From Platanthera guangdongensis (lineage: Eukaryota > Streptophyta > Magnoliopsida > Asparagales > Orchidaceae), in the NCBI GenBank assembly GCA_039583875.1, contig CM077151.1:116392609-116456608 (forward strand): a DNA stretch of 64,000 nucleotides. The letters run 5' to 3'. The notes beneath the pieces were generated by a model that was not told the origin of the DNA, did no database searches, and saw nothing but the letters and a program-made list of their open reading frames with translations. Positions 22,401-32,435 of the stretch are shown here, one piece after another. Position 1 is the stretch's first letter; each line of letters opens with the position of its first letter. Made by a program: the position numbers and the translations under genes.

Positions 22401-23169
22401 CAAACTTTAATATTGGCGATCTGGTCTTAGTCTGGTTAGTTCCCGAACGACTGCCCACTAGCACCGTTAAAAAGTTAGCACCAAAGCGTGCCGACCCTTT
22501 TCAGATTCTAAAGAAGCTAAGAGATAATGCTTTTGTTTTGGATTTGCCTACTGATTGCGGTATCTCCCCCATTTTTAATGTCTCAGATTTGACGATATTT
22601 ATTTTGCCTCCACCAGAGTTGAATTCTTTATCGTCTTCTCCTTCCCTGAATTTTCTAATGGGTTGGGGAGTGGTAGTTCGTATGATCTCTCTCTTATGGT
22701 CCCCATAGGTATATCATCAGATGGTGAGTTGCATTCCTTTACTCCTACTGCTAACATGTTCCCCAGGTTTCCCAAGATATTTCTTACTCCATAAAAGATA
22801 ATTGTGGTTGAGGCACTAGCTACTATCGATGGTGATACCTAACGCTTCCTCATCCGTTGGCATGACCTCCCCCCTTCAGACGACTCATGGGTACTCGAGA
22901 CGGAGCTTCGATGCTTGGATGCCACTCTTCTCCACCGCTACTTCTTGGACCACACATCAGAGATACGTGATTTTGAGTGGGGCAGGATTGATGCCGCGGC
23001 CTCTCCACCACTACTTGATGATGATCCGATTGCCGAGGCGTTACAACATAAAGACTTTCAGAGCCATGATGATGCTAATGGAAGACATGATGATGCTAAC
23101 AGAAGACATGATGATGCTAACAGAAGAATACGTTATAACCTCCGCCCGCGACGTGCTAAGCCCACTTGA
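19450..23169 (+). pseudogene. pol: Element G pol (protease-RT-RNase H-integrase-chromodomain), reads into 3' LTR
   Basis: In order: protease with IDNGSC (near 19530) and LLGRPW (19740), RT with [19 protein letters not shown] (20260-20315) and YFDDILVYS (near 20590), RNase H with LTCDASGVGVGGVL (21015-21060), integrase zinc finger with H and C-x2-C (CRTCQVSKG, near 21695), integrase core with SMDFVLGLP, IVSDSDVKF and YHPQTDGKTEVVNR (near 22055), and a chromodomain-like block with RWHDLPPSDDSWVLE (about 22850-22895). The last frame passes the polypurine tract (22975-22988) and continues for 60 codons inside the 3' LTR to a stop at 23167-23169. Stops lie near 20535, 20863, 21555 and 22163, with a frameshift near 21200. 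DNGS replaces the common D(S/T)G in protease; related plant elements also show this variant. Confidence 0.88.
22974..22988 (+). other. Element G polypurine tract
   Basis: Purine-rich GAGTGGGGCAGGAT directly before the 3' LTR, the expected plus-strand priming site. It is also read as codons of the open frame. Confidence 0.7.
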
Positions 23170-24071
23170 AGGCTTATTTTAATTTATGCACTTACGTTAT
23201 TTTTTTTTTGAATATAAAATTATTCCATGTTTGGGTAATAATTTTATGTTCATGAGAGGACCTTTTATTTTATTATTTCCTGCATTTAAACATTTTGGTG
23301 TGTATTTAGCCTTCTGGATGGATGAGATTTCATCTCCATATTGGATGGCTAGATGTGTGTTGTAACTCCAATTTAAGGAGAGCCTTTGATGAGAATATTA
23401 GACAAGATTTGCTACCCTAAACAAATTCCTCATTGTGAGAAATTTGGACAAGGAGAGAATCCAAGCCGCCGGCCTTGGTGTGAAGCCACTGCCCCTTGCT
23501 TCCTTCCTCCCCTCTTCAATGCGACGTCGGCGTGGCTTCCTTCGGTGCGAGTCCAAGGAAGAAGGTTGCAGCCCCATTCGGTGTGACGCCGATGGATCCG
23601 TGGAGAGAGTGATTCTCCCACCTTATCAAGTGTGTTCTTGAAAACCGGGTTGGGTAATTTCTTCCCTCTCATCTTTGTGATTTCTTGCTAGTATTGAGGA
23701 GGTTGAACAACCGTTGTTTCCGTGATTTTTAAATTCAATTGCTCGCAATTTCTAATTCGATTTCATCATTTTCGAACTTCTTTAAATCCGGATCGGGTAG
23801 ATCCAATTTGCTTGAGAAAATCTTGGCCTATAGCCTTGATTTTGCTCTCAAAAAGGATTGACAACCTTTGCGTTAATTTGGGGAATCATCCGACTCTTTT
23901 TCTTGATCGTTGTTTAGAGTCGATCACTCCTCCTTGTTGTTTTATGTGTTGCGTTTTATCCGAACCGTAACGAGTCGCTAGATGCTTGTGTAGGAGCGAT
24001 AGATCTATGACGTGTTGTGATTGGTTGGGTTACTTGTGTCCGTGACGCTCTCCGAATGACCCCCTACGTCA
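22989..24071 (+). repeat. Element G 3' LTR
   Basis: Begins TGATGCCGCGG and ends CTACGTCA. Followed by TSD AAAGA at 24072-24076. Carries three copies of the 21-bp unit (23065-23127) in an open frame. Confidence 0.92.
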
Positions 24072-26200
24072 AAAGAGATGTTATAAACTTTGGTGGTCTA
24101 CATGGAGGGAACAAAAGAGTTTAAAGATGACAGGAAGTCCATGCTCAATCAAGAGTATGAGGCTTCCAGGTAGTCCAAGAAAGAGAGCATAGATAGCTGC
24201 TATGAAAGATTCTTCAGAATAGTAAATAAGCTAAGGACATATAGCCGAGTCTTCAACAATTATATACTTAATGACAAGTTCCTAAGTTCTGTAACTAGAG
24301 ACTGGGACACCAAGATTTGTGAAAAATGTGAGGTGGCAAAGCTGGATGATACTGCACCACTAAATCTTTTTGGGAAGCTGCTATCTTATAAAATGCAACT
24401 GACTGCTATGAAGGATGAAGAGAAAAACAGCAAGTCCTTGGACAGAGAAAAGACTATGGCCTTCAAAGCTGAAGCCACAAGAAGAAGCAGGGGAAATGCT
24501 CCTTCTCCACCAAGGTGGGATACAAAGTCTGACTTAGAAAGTTAAGAGAAATGCACATCAGGCTGCCACATGTCTGATGAGGAGTTTGCCACCTTCTCTA
24601 GGAATTTTGTGAAGCTGATAAAGAGGAACTCGTGGAGAAGCAGGGTCTCCTCCTCTCATCACAAGGAGGACTATTATAGGGGAAATAAGAAATCCTCCAA
24701 GGAGGATAGGTATGGTTCTAAACCTAGTAAATAGATTTCAAATAAAGTGGTTTGCTATTGCTGCAGCACACCTGGGCATGTAATTGCCTTTTGCCCAGTC
24801 AAAAGAAAGGAGGATGGTGAGAAGAAACACCACCATCAAAAGAGAAAGAAGGAGTAGTCCTTCATACCAAAGAAGGAGAAGAGCTGGACTGACTCGTATT
24901 CATCAAAATCTGAAGAAAAAGAAGCTTACATTGGGCAGATGGCAAAGTTTGAGGAAGAATCATGCCAGGATCATCCTGGTATAGAAAAAGGTACAATCTC
25001 TATCTAGTTCTTCTTTTGAGTCAGATTATGAGACAAGTCCCTATTCTAGTTCATCTTCATCAAGTGATGAAGATGTCTCATAATCTGAGGAATATATCAA
25101 TCAATTGATTGATAAGTATGGTGAACTTCTGCATGAATTAAAAAGAAGTAAGCTGATGGCTAAAAAGCAGGATTAGGAGATTACATCTCTACATCTTGCT
25201 GCTTCCCAGCATTTTGCGTCAGCAACCTTGCTAGAACAAAAAATCAGGGAAGTTAACAGGATGAAAAACATTACTATCATGTAGATAGGCACCATAAAAT
25301 AGAAGAATGCCCTTATTAGGGATCTAGAGGAAAAACTCCAAAGGGAGAAGAGAATTATGGCCAGCTATTCTAAGCCAAAGTCTGTGTTGCCCATTATTTA
25401 CTCCTCCTCTTAGAGAAATAAGAAGGGATTAGGATTTAAGGGAAACAGAAGAGCTGCCCCTTTCAAAGGAAAGGGAAAAGCTCCAGCTCAATCACCCATT
25501 GCCTTTGAAAGGGTATTTCTAATAGGTATGACCAGGAGTCCATGTATGTTTACTGGAAGAATGGGAATTCATCCTTGAAGAATACATATGTACCTGTCAA
25601 TGGAAGGAGAAGAGGAATGAGGAGGAGTACCTTCAAGGCAGCACATGAATAAATTCAAATGGCCCATCATGGATCATTTGTCTTTGGTTCTCTAGCCCCC
25701 ACTCTCAATAAGGTTGTTGCAGCCAAATTTCAGGGCCATTCAACAAAGACTCTGACCAAGGATCAGTCTATCAACAAGCCTGATTTGGCTATTTCTGATG
25801 CTATCAAGAAAATTTCTTCTGCAAAGAAGACTGTTGTTGATGGCATTCAGAGCATGCCAAATAAGTCTACAGGAAACTTACCTTCAGACAGATCCTAGTT
25901 GAAAGGAACCTGAGAAAGGCTGTTGATGTTCCTTCTGGATAGAGAGCTTCTATCAACACAGTAAGAAGACCAGCTCAGAAAAGAAGGTACAACCTTTATG
26001 AGTGCTGGTGTTGTGGCAAGGTAGAACATTATGCCATTGATTGCTGGCATAATACCAGTGTGGCCAGAACTAAAGTCAGTCTACCATTCACAAAAACTAC
26101 TCATGGACATGTTCATTTTCAGACTGACATGCACCAAGGACCCTATAAATATTGGGGTTCTAAGGTAAAGTAAATATGTTTTGTAGGTTAGTCCAAATGC
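24072..26200 (+). pseudogene. gag: Element C gag, main part, with two CCHC knuckles
   Basis: Continues the gag broken at 16883. Readable blocks are NKLRTYSRVFNN (near 24220), LLSYKMQLTAM, a first CCHC knuckle CYCCSTPGHVIAFC (near 24750-24795), Lys/Arg-rich and Ser/Glu-rich tracts (24840-25090), a coiled-coil-like region (25100-25360) and a second knuckle CWCCGKVEHYAIDC (near 26003-26044). Two knuckles in Gag are common in Sireviruses. Numerous stops (for example 24543, 24733, 25080, 25177) make it a pseudogene. Confidence 0.82.
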
Positions 26201-26213
26201 TCATACCCCTATA

Positions 26214-29145
26214 TGGTACTTGGACAGTGGTTGTTCCAGGCACGTGACTGGAATAAGGAGTAATCTGAAAGAGTATACTCTAGTGAAGGATGGACCCAAA
26301 GTTATCTTTGGTGGTTCAGACAGAGGAGTCACCAGAGAGTATGGTAAGATCACAAATGGCATAGTTAGTATCACCAAAGTGGCTTATGTGGAAGGTTTGC
26401 AACATAACCTAATAAGAATAAGCCAGTTATGTGACCTAGGTTATGTCACCACATTTCACGAGGATGAGTGTCAGATTAAGAGGTCATGTGACCAAGTGGT
26501 CATCTTGACATACACTTGGAGTGGGAACATATTTTGTTTAAATTTTCTATATTTAGATATAGGCTCCCCTATATGCCTAATTGTAGATGATAAAGCCTCT
26601 AACTATGTACAGTGGTACAAGAGACTAGCTCTTCTGAATTATAAAACTATAGGCAAGATCTTTAGTGAAGAGCTAGTTAGGAATGGTCCTAAGATGAAGT
26701 GCACTGAGGAGGGTATCTGCTCTACATGCCAAAAGGGCAAACAGATCAAGTCCTCCCTCAAGGGCATTGGGACCAAAGACTCAGTGAGGTACTTATACCT
26801 CCTGCATATGGACTTGTTTGGTCCTATATTGGTTCGTAGTCAAGATAAGAAAGTTTACACCCTTGTGGTTATTGATGACTTTTCCAGATTTTATTGGGTT
26901 TTCATTCATTTGAAGAAGTCTGAAACCCCTAATATTTTCATGACATTTGTCAAGCAAATTCAGAATGAATTTGATAGTACTGTGGTCAAAATCAGAAGTG
27001 ATCATGGGACTGAATTTCAGTCGGAATGCATCACAAGGTTCTCTGAAGAGCAAGGGATTCACCAAGAATTCTCCTCTCCTAGAACACCCCAGCAAAATGG
27101 GATTGCTAAGAGAAAGAAAAGGACTTTCAAAGAGGTTGGAAGGAACATGTTGAGTGACACATCTCTCATAGAATATTGTTGGGCTGTGGCAGTTAATACT
27201 GCATGTCATATCCTTAACAGGACTTCTATCACCAAGAGCCACAAGTAGACTCCCTATGAGATCTTGAATGGCAGAAATCCAAACCTGAGCTATTTTAGGA
27301 TCTTTGGTAGTAAGTGTTATGTGCTAAAAAGGAAAAGTCCTATGTGACTAAGTTTGCATCCAAGTCCTATGAAGTGATTTTTGTTGGGTACAACAATCAT
27401 AGCAAGGCCTATATGATCTATAACTTGAAAAATCAAGTTGTAGTAGAGTCTATTCAAGTAGTTTTTGATGAGACTACAATAATTAACAGTGAGATGCCAA
27501 GCTCCTCCTCTAGTACTGCAGGTACTGGACTGATGATTGACTTGCTGACTATCAAGTAGACTGCTCCATTAGTTAAACATGAATCTAATAGAGTGTGCAT
27601 CCTAGAAGAAGCACAAGACACACAGGTTGTGGATGATGATCAGCAAAGTGAAGACAATGAAGATCAGGAAGCTGAAGCAAGATTACCTTCAATAGTCAGG
27701 CATATAAGGGATCATCCAAGACACCAGATCATTGGTAATGCCAACCAAGGAGTAGTGAAAAGTAGTAAAAGTCTGAATATAGCTTTGTATTCTAGTTTTG
27801 ATCATAGGTTGAGCCCAAGAGATTTGAAGATGCCAACACAGATCAGTTCTGGATTGTAGAAATGCACGAGTAACTGAACCTGTTTAAAAGGTGTAAGGTC
27901 TAGAAGCTAGTTCCCAGACCATATGGACATAATGTCATTGTAGTTAAGTGGATTTATCAGAATAAGCTTGATGAAAATGGCATTATAATCAATAATAAGG
28001 CTAGGTCGGTTGTTAAAGGATATAAGCAAGAAGAAGGTATAGATTTTGATCAAACCTTTGCCCTAGTATCCAGATTGTAAGCCATCAGACTATTCCATGC
28101 ATATGATGTACACAAGAGATTCAAAGTCTACCAGATGGTTGTGAAGTCAGCATTTTTGAATGGTGGCTTAAAGAAAGAGGCTTATGTTGAACAGCCTCCA
28201 GGTTTTGTTGACTTTAACTCACTTGAATTTGTTTATAGACTTAGGAAAGCTCTATATGGGTTGAAGTAATCCCCAACAGCATGGTATGAGACATTGTCTA
28301 GCTTTCTCATTGAGAAAAAATTCTCAAGGGAGAAGATAGACATGACCCTATTCCTAAGGGAATCTGAGGGCAAGATCATCCTAATCAAGATTTATGTAGA
28401 TGACATAATCTTTAGATCTAATGATGACAAACATTGCAGGAAGTTTGCTAAACTTATGTAAGGAAAGTTTGAGATGACTAGTATGGGTGAACTCAAGTTC
28501 TTCTTGGGCCTCCTAGTTAGACAGACTGATGATGGATTGTCCATATCCTAGTCTAAGTTCTCCCGGGAGTTGATTAAAAAGTTTGGAATGGAGAATTCCT
28601 CCACCACGAAAACTCTCATGGGGTCAAGTATGCCTATAGACAAAGATGATGCAGGGAAACCTGTTGATGAAACTTTGTATAGCTGGATAATTGGCTCCCT
28701 TCTATACCTTATTGCAAGTAGGCCAGACATCATGTATGCTACATGTGATTATGCTAGGCATCAGACTAGCCCTAAAGAATCTCACTACTCTGATGCTAAG
28801 AGAATTTTGAGGCATCTTAAGGGCACAACAAATCTTCGCCTATTGTACCATAGAAATGGGGATTTTGATCTAACAGGCTATTCAAATGCAAACTTTGCAT
28901 GCTGTAGAGATGACAGGAAGAGCACATCAGGCACCTGCCACTTTTTGGGAGGAAGACTAGTATCTTGGAGAAGTAAGAAGCAAACAAGTGTTGCAATCTC
29001 AAATACACAATCAAAGTATATTTCTGCTCGAAGCTATTGAGCACAGTTGCTGTGGATCCATCAACAACTACAGGCTGTAACCTCTAGATAAGTAAAAGTT
29101 CTTTATTTTATGATTCTACTAGTACAATCTCAATTGCTAGGAATC
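26214..29145 (+). pseudogene. pol: Element C pol, 5' part (protease to RNase H)
   Basis: Protease begins WYLDSGCSRHVTG (26215-26250). Integrase runs on an open stretch to 27248 with CSTCQKGKQ, LHMDLFGPI (near 26805), IRSDHGTEFQ (near 26995) and PQQNGIAKRKKR; the usual A-E-R is A-K-R, removing the third catalytic acidic residue. RT lies at about 27900-28545 with YGLK(stop)SPTAWYE and YVDDIIFRSN (near 28395). RNase H starts near 28860, and the frame ends at D's insertion after ARN (29145). Stops at 27246, 28078, 28267 and 28459 and a frameshift near 27320 show decay. The last 55 codons of RNase H are at 50927-51097. Confidence 0.87.
29141..29145. other. Left TSD of element D (GAATC)
   Basis: GAATC precedes D's left LTR and recurs at 50927-50931 after its right LTR. 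Joining the flanks at this site makes C's RNase H homology continuous. Confidence 0.9.
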
Positions 29146-30739
29146 TGATGTATGCTCACTCTTTCGAGCGTTATGGGTGGCCGACGGAACTAACACGACA
29201 TTCTCTGATAACTCTCACGTCACACTCAAGCATTTAACGCAGCAACGACACAATTAATATTGTTACTAATTAAAGATTACAGGGGGGTTCGCAAGGCCCC
29301 TTAAGATAATACCAAGGCGATATGTCGAGGTCCTCTCAAGCGAAAACAACCCACACGGTTCGATCGAGCGTTATTGTACCAAAAGAGAATCCACCGAAAA
29401 CAAAAGATTCAGACAAGGGTGGTTCTCTCCCAACAAAATAAAACGAGGGTCGCCATGCCTCACGAACTTAAACGAAAGAAATAAACATGACCATAACTAA
29501 AAAACATTAGCCACGAAAATTCAAGCGTTACACAAGCCATGCAATTTGGCAATGCCACAAGATCTATCTAAAGAAGAGAAACACATAAAGGTGGAAATGT
29601 TCATTACCCAACCGGATTTGATTAATCCGGTTCACTCTACTAGAATCATTCTTCAACGGCTCCGCCAGAGATACGCCGGAGGGAGAGAAATTCGTCGCCT
29701 TCTTCGTATCATGCTATATTTGGAAAGTCCTGGCGAAATCTTCTGAATATGGAAATAATATTTCCCAATAAGGAAGGAGAGAGAAAGGTGGCAGGATATC
29801 AGAAATAATTAAGGAATGATATAATTTCAAATATGGTAGGTAGAGAATTAAGGACGGGGATATATTTTAAATATGGTAAATAAGGGATGAATATGGTAGA
29901 GGATCTTTAAGGTTTTTAGGAAGGGGAATAGGGTGGGGGTCGAATTTTGGGAAGAGGAGGAGGAGGCCTCGGTTGAGAGGTGGGGTGGCCAGATTTGTGA
30001 AGGGTGGTGGTGGTGGGACTCAGGTTAAGGAGCTTTGGTGGTAGACGGACTTGTGAGAATGGAGGTGACGGCTTGGAGGTTGGGGAAAAGAGATGGCTCA
30101 GGTAGCAAGGAGTCAAGGTAGAGATGAGGAAGGAGGGGAAGGGAGGCCGAGATAGAGGGGAGGGGAAGGGTGGCCGGCGGCCAAGGGAGAAGTGGAATAG
30201 AGGGGGCCAAAATTTGCCTTGGAGAAGGAGGAGGATTTCAATCTTGAAATTGGTTTTCTTTTCATTCATTAACTAGGGAAAAACAAAGGAGTACATGCCT
30301 TTATATAGGCTTTACAATCAAGGGAAAAGGGCTACATGCAGCCCAACAAGAAAATGAAATAAAACACAACCATACACCATAGTTTTATAACATAACCATG
30401 TTACAAATAATACATGAAATTAAATATGAAATGAAAATGATAATTTTGAAATAAAACAACTAATAAAATATATTATTACTCAATTATTATTTATTAATAT
30501 ATATTATTAATAAATAATAATTAGGCTTGCGCTCCGGACGGCTATTGTGGCGACGCCAATAATTGGGCTTGCGCTCCGGACGGCTATTGTGGCGACGCTT
30601 CCAAGGGTCATCCGTAAGCATGCTGTCGCCGTCATCAAAGTGTTGCGTGCCGACGTCTCCATTTAAATCTACCGGGTCACCATCATTGTCAGAGGGAGGA
30701 CGCTCCTTGGCCACATGTCATGGGAAGTCGGGTCCATCA
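29146..30739 (-). repeat. Element D 3' LTR
   Basis: Matches 49339-50926. The minus-strand TATA box is at about 30299-30308 (+ CTTTATATAGG). A purine-rich stretch (+, about 29930-30240) and a direct duplication of a roughly 37-bp unit near 30528-30600 (CGCTCCGGACGGCTATTGTG core) are notable. Relative to the 5' LTR it has a 3-nt insertion near its U3 start that puts a TGA in the ORF2 frame. Confidence 0.92.
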
Positions 30740-30753
30740 ATCCTCCCCCTCTT
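30740..30753 (-). other. Element D polypurine tract
   Basis: On the minus strand AAGAGGGGGAGGAT abuts the 3' LTR. In the ORF2 frame it reads as Lys-Arg-Gly-Arg. Confidence 0.8.
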
Positions 30754-30772
30754 AAAAATACTCATCACTGAT

Positions 30773-30777
30773 GAGTA
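30773..30777. other. Left TSD of element E (GAGTA)
   Basis: GAGTA lies before E's left LTR and at 46526-46530 after its right LTR. Confidence 0.88.
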
Positions 30778-31473
30778 TGTTAAATTTTCTCACCGTGGTC
30801 AGCAAGATATCCCAAATGCCAAATTAATATCTTCGGAACTACCTAGTTAGCACGTTGAACCAGCGGAAACCAAGGAACAGAGGTTAATTCCAACAAACAA
30901 TGGAAGCACAAGCAGGTCTTTTATTCATTCACTTCTTTACAACGCGAGGCATATATAGCGAGACATGATTTCGCTAGTATAACAGCTGTAAACAGAAAGC
31001 ACCAAAAAACAAGCCGGGCGGATAACACCGGAGTCCGCCGAGACCGCGAGGTCGCCGAGGTCGCCGTGTCCGCTGAGATCGCCCGAGCTAAGTTGCACTC
31101 CGCTGAAAAAACACGGAGTCCGCCGAAGCCGCGAGGCCGTGCGGACACACCGTTATTCGCCTCCTGCTGAACCTGAACTGAGGAACACCCCTACCCGCCT
31201 GAAGCCGGCGGACAGGTTATTGAAGATGGCAAAGATGAAACAGAACTGACAAGCCGCAGAGCGACCTCCTGCTGAGTCCGCAGAGACCGCACACTTCCAA
31301 GTACTTGACCGAAGTCACAGCCAAACTCCTCGCTCCTTGTAGCTACCTGCGCGACCTGCACACAGCAAACCGTCAGCCTGAAACAAACCGCGCGGACTGA
31401 CAAACACAGACCGCAGCTCCTTGCACACCCCAACTTACTGTTCACTCTAGTTACTTAGGTTTGCCACGGGGGT

Positions 31474-31485
31474 CCTATTTATAGG
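31474..31485 (-). promoter_or_regulatory. TATA box of E 3' LTR
   Basis: CCTATAAATAGG. The same box is at 37354-37365 in the 5' LTR and at 57559-57570 in the related element H. Confidence 0.7.
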
Positions 31486-31499
31486 CAAGGTGAGGAGTG

Positions 31500-32400
31500 T
31501 GGTCACCGCCCAGGAGATAGCGACACCGCCCCAGCCCGCGCGATAGCAAAAACACCGTCCGCTGAGTCCGCAAGGACTTAGCCGGATACCAAGGAAGACC
31601 ACCAGGAAAAGACAAACATTGGCGAACCCTCTCCAGTACGCCCAAGCTTATGCGGATAAGGCATCAGCCCGCAAAGCTCCAACCACTGCAGGACAGCAAC
31701 CCCCTTCAATGGCAGTCCGCACCAACCCGAGGCAGTCCGCAAGACTCACACCTCAATCCGCCACAAATCCACGACCAAAGGCAGATAGTAACAGTCCGCC
31801 CGGTCACAGCGGACTTGGCGGATACCGCGGACACCATGGTCTTGGCACAAAGTGTGACCAAGTCCAAAACCATCAAGGGCCAATGCGAGCAAGATGGACT
31901 CAAATTCCCGTCCGCCAAACACCCTAGCACAGACCGCCATCAGTACTCCAGCTCCTCGCACTTCTGTCCAAAGCAGCAGCCAACCCCGGACTCCAAACCC
32001 AGTTCGCCAAACGATCTCCACAGCAAAATGCCTGCTGTGCCACCAGAGCTCGACAAGGCCTCAGCCAAGCTCTAAACTCAGTCCGCAACAGCCCCCACCA
32101 CGGACACAACAGTCCGCAAGCTACCCGCGGACACGAGTCAAACCGCCTATCAGCACAAGCTTGCACCCGCGGCCACTGAGCAATGCACCAGTCTGCAAGC
32201 CTCCATCCGCTCAGGCCGCTCCTTGGCAAAGCCAATCAGCAAACACCCTATCCGCAGAAACCAGGCCGCATAGTCCGCGGACTCCAAGCAACAAGCCGCT
32301 TAGAAGACAGCCGGCTTTCCACTAGACCTTCCACCAGGCCGCACATCGCAGTCCGCCCAGTCCGCCTAGTTCCGCCAAAGCTGTCCGCCCCAGGCCGCCC
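31500..32400. repeat. E U3 array of GCGGACT motifs (3' LTR)
   Basis: The short motif AGTCCGC (GCGGACT on the minus strand) recurs many times at irregular spacing through U3. The second copy is at 45690-46490 in the 5' LTR. H's U3 carries the same motif as GGCGGACT. Confidence 0.75.
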
Positions 32401-32435
32401 GGCCTGTTCCGTCACCCACTTCCACTTCACAAATT

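Larger units (their letters stand above)
16884..24071 (+). mobile_element. Element G: Ty3/gypsy chromovirus-like retrotransposon
   Basis: Two LTRs of 1,084 and 1,083 bp flank about 5 kb that holds a gag remnant, protease, RT, RNase H, integrase and a chromodomain-like segment, in gypsy order (integrase after RNase H). Ends are TGAT...GTCA and the flanks carry TSD AAAGA. Gag is mostly missing and pol has several stops and a frameshift, so the copy is dead. Confidence 0.92.

Noticed and set aside
29916..30269. 117-codon Pro/Ser-rich minus ORF in D's LTR (also near 50042-50455)
   Set aside because: It is a product of the pyrimidine-rich strand; the two LTR copies do not keep the same frame and ends.
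31619..32325. Several overlapping ORFs of 75-145 codons in E's LTR (and 45639-46783)
   Set aside because: They come from GC-rich motif repeats on both strands and include no known domain; the LTR explains them.
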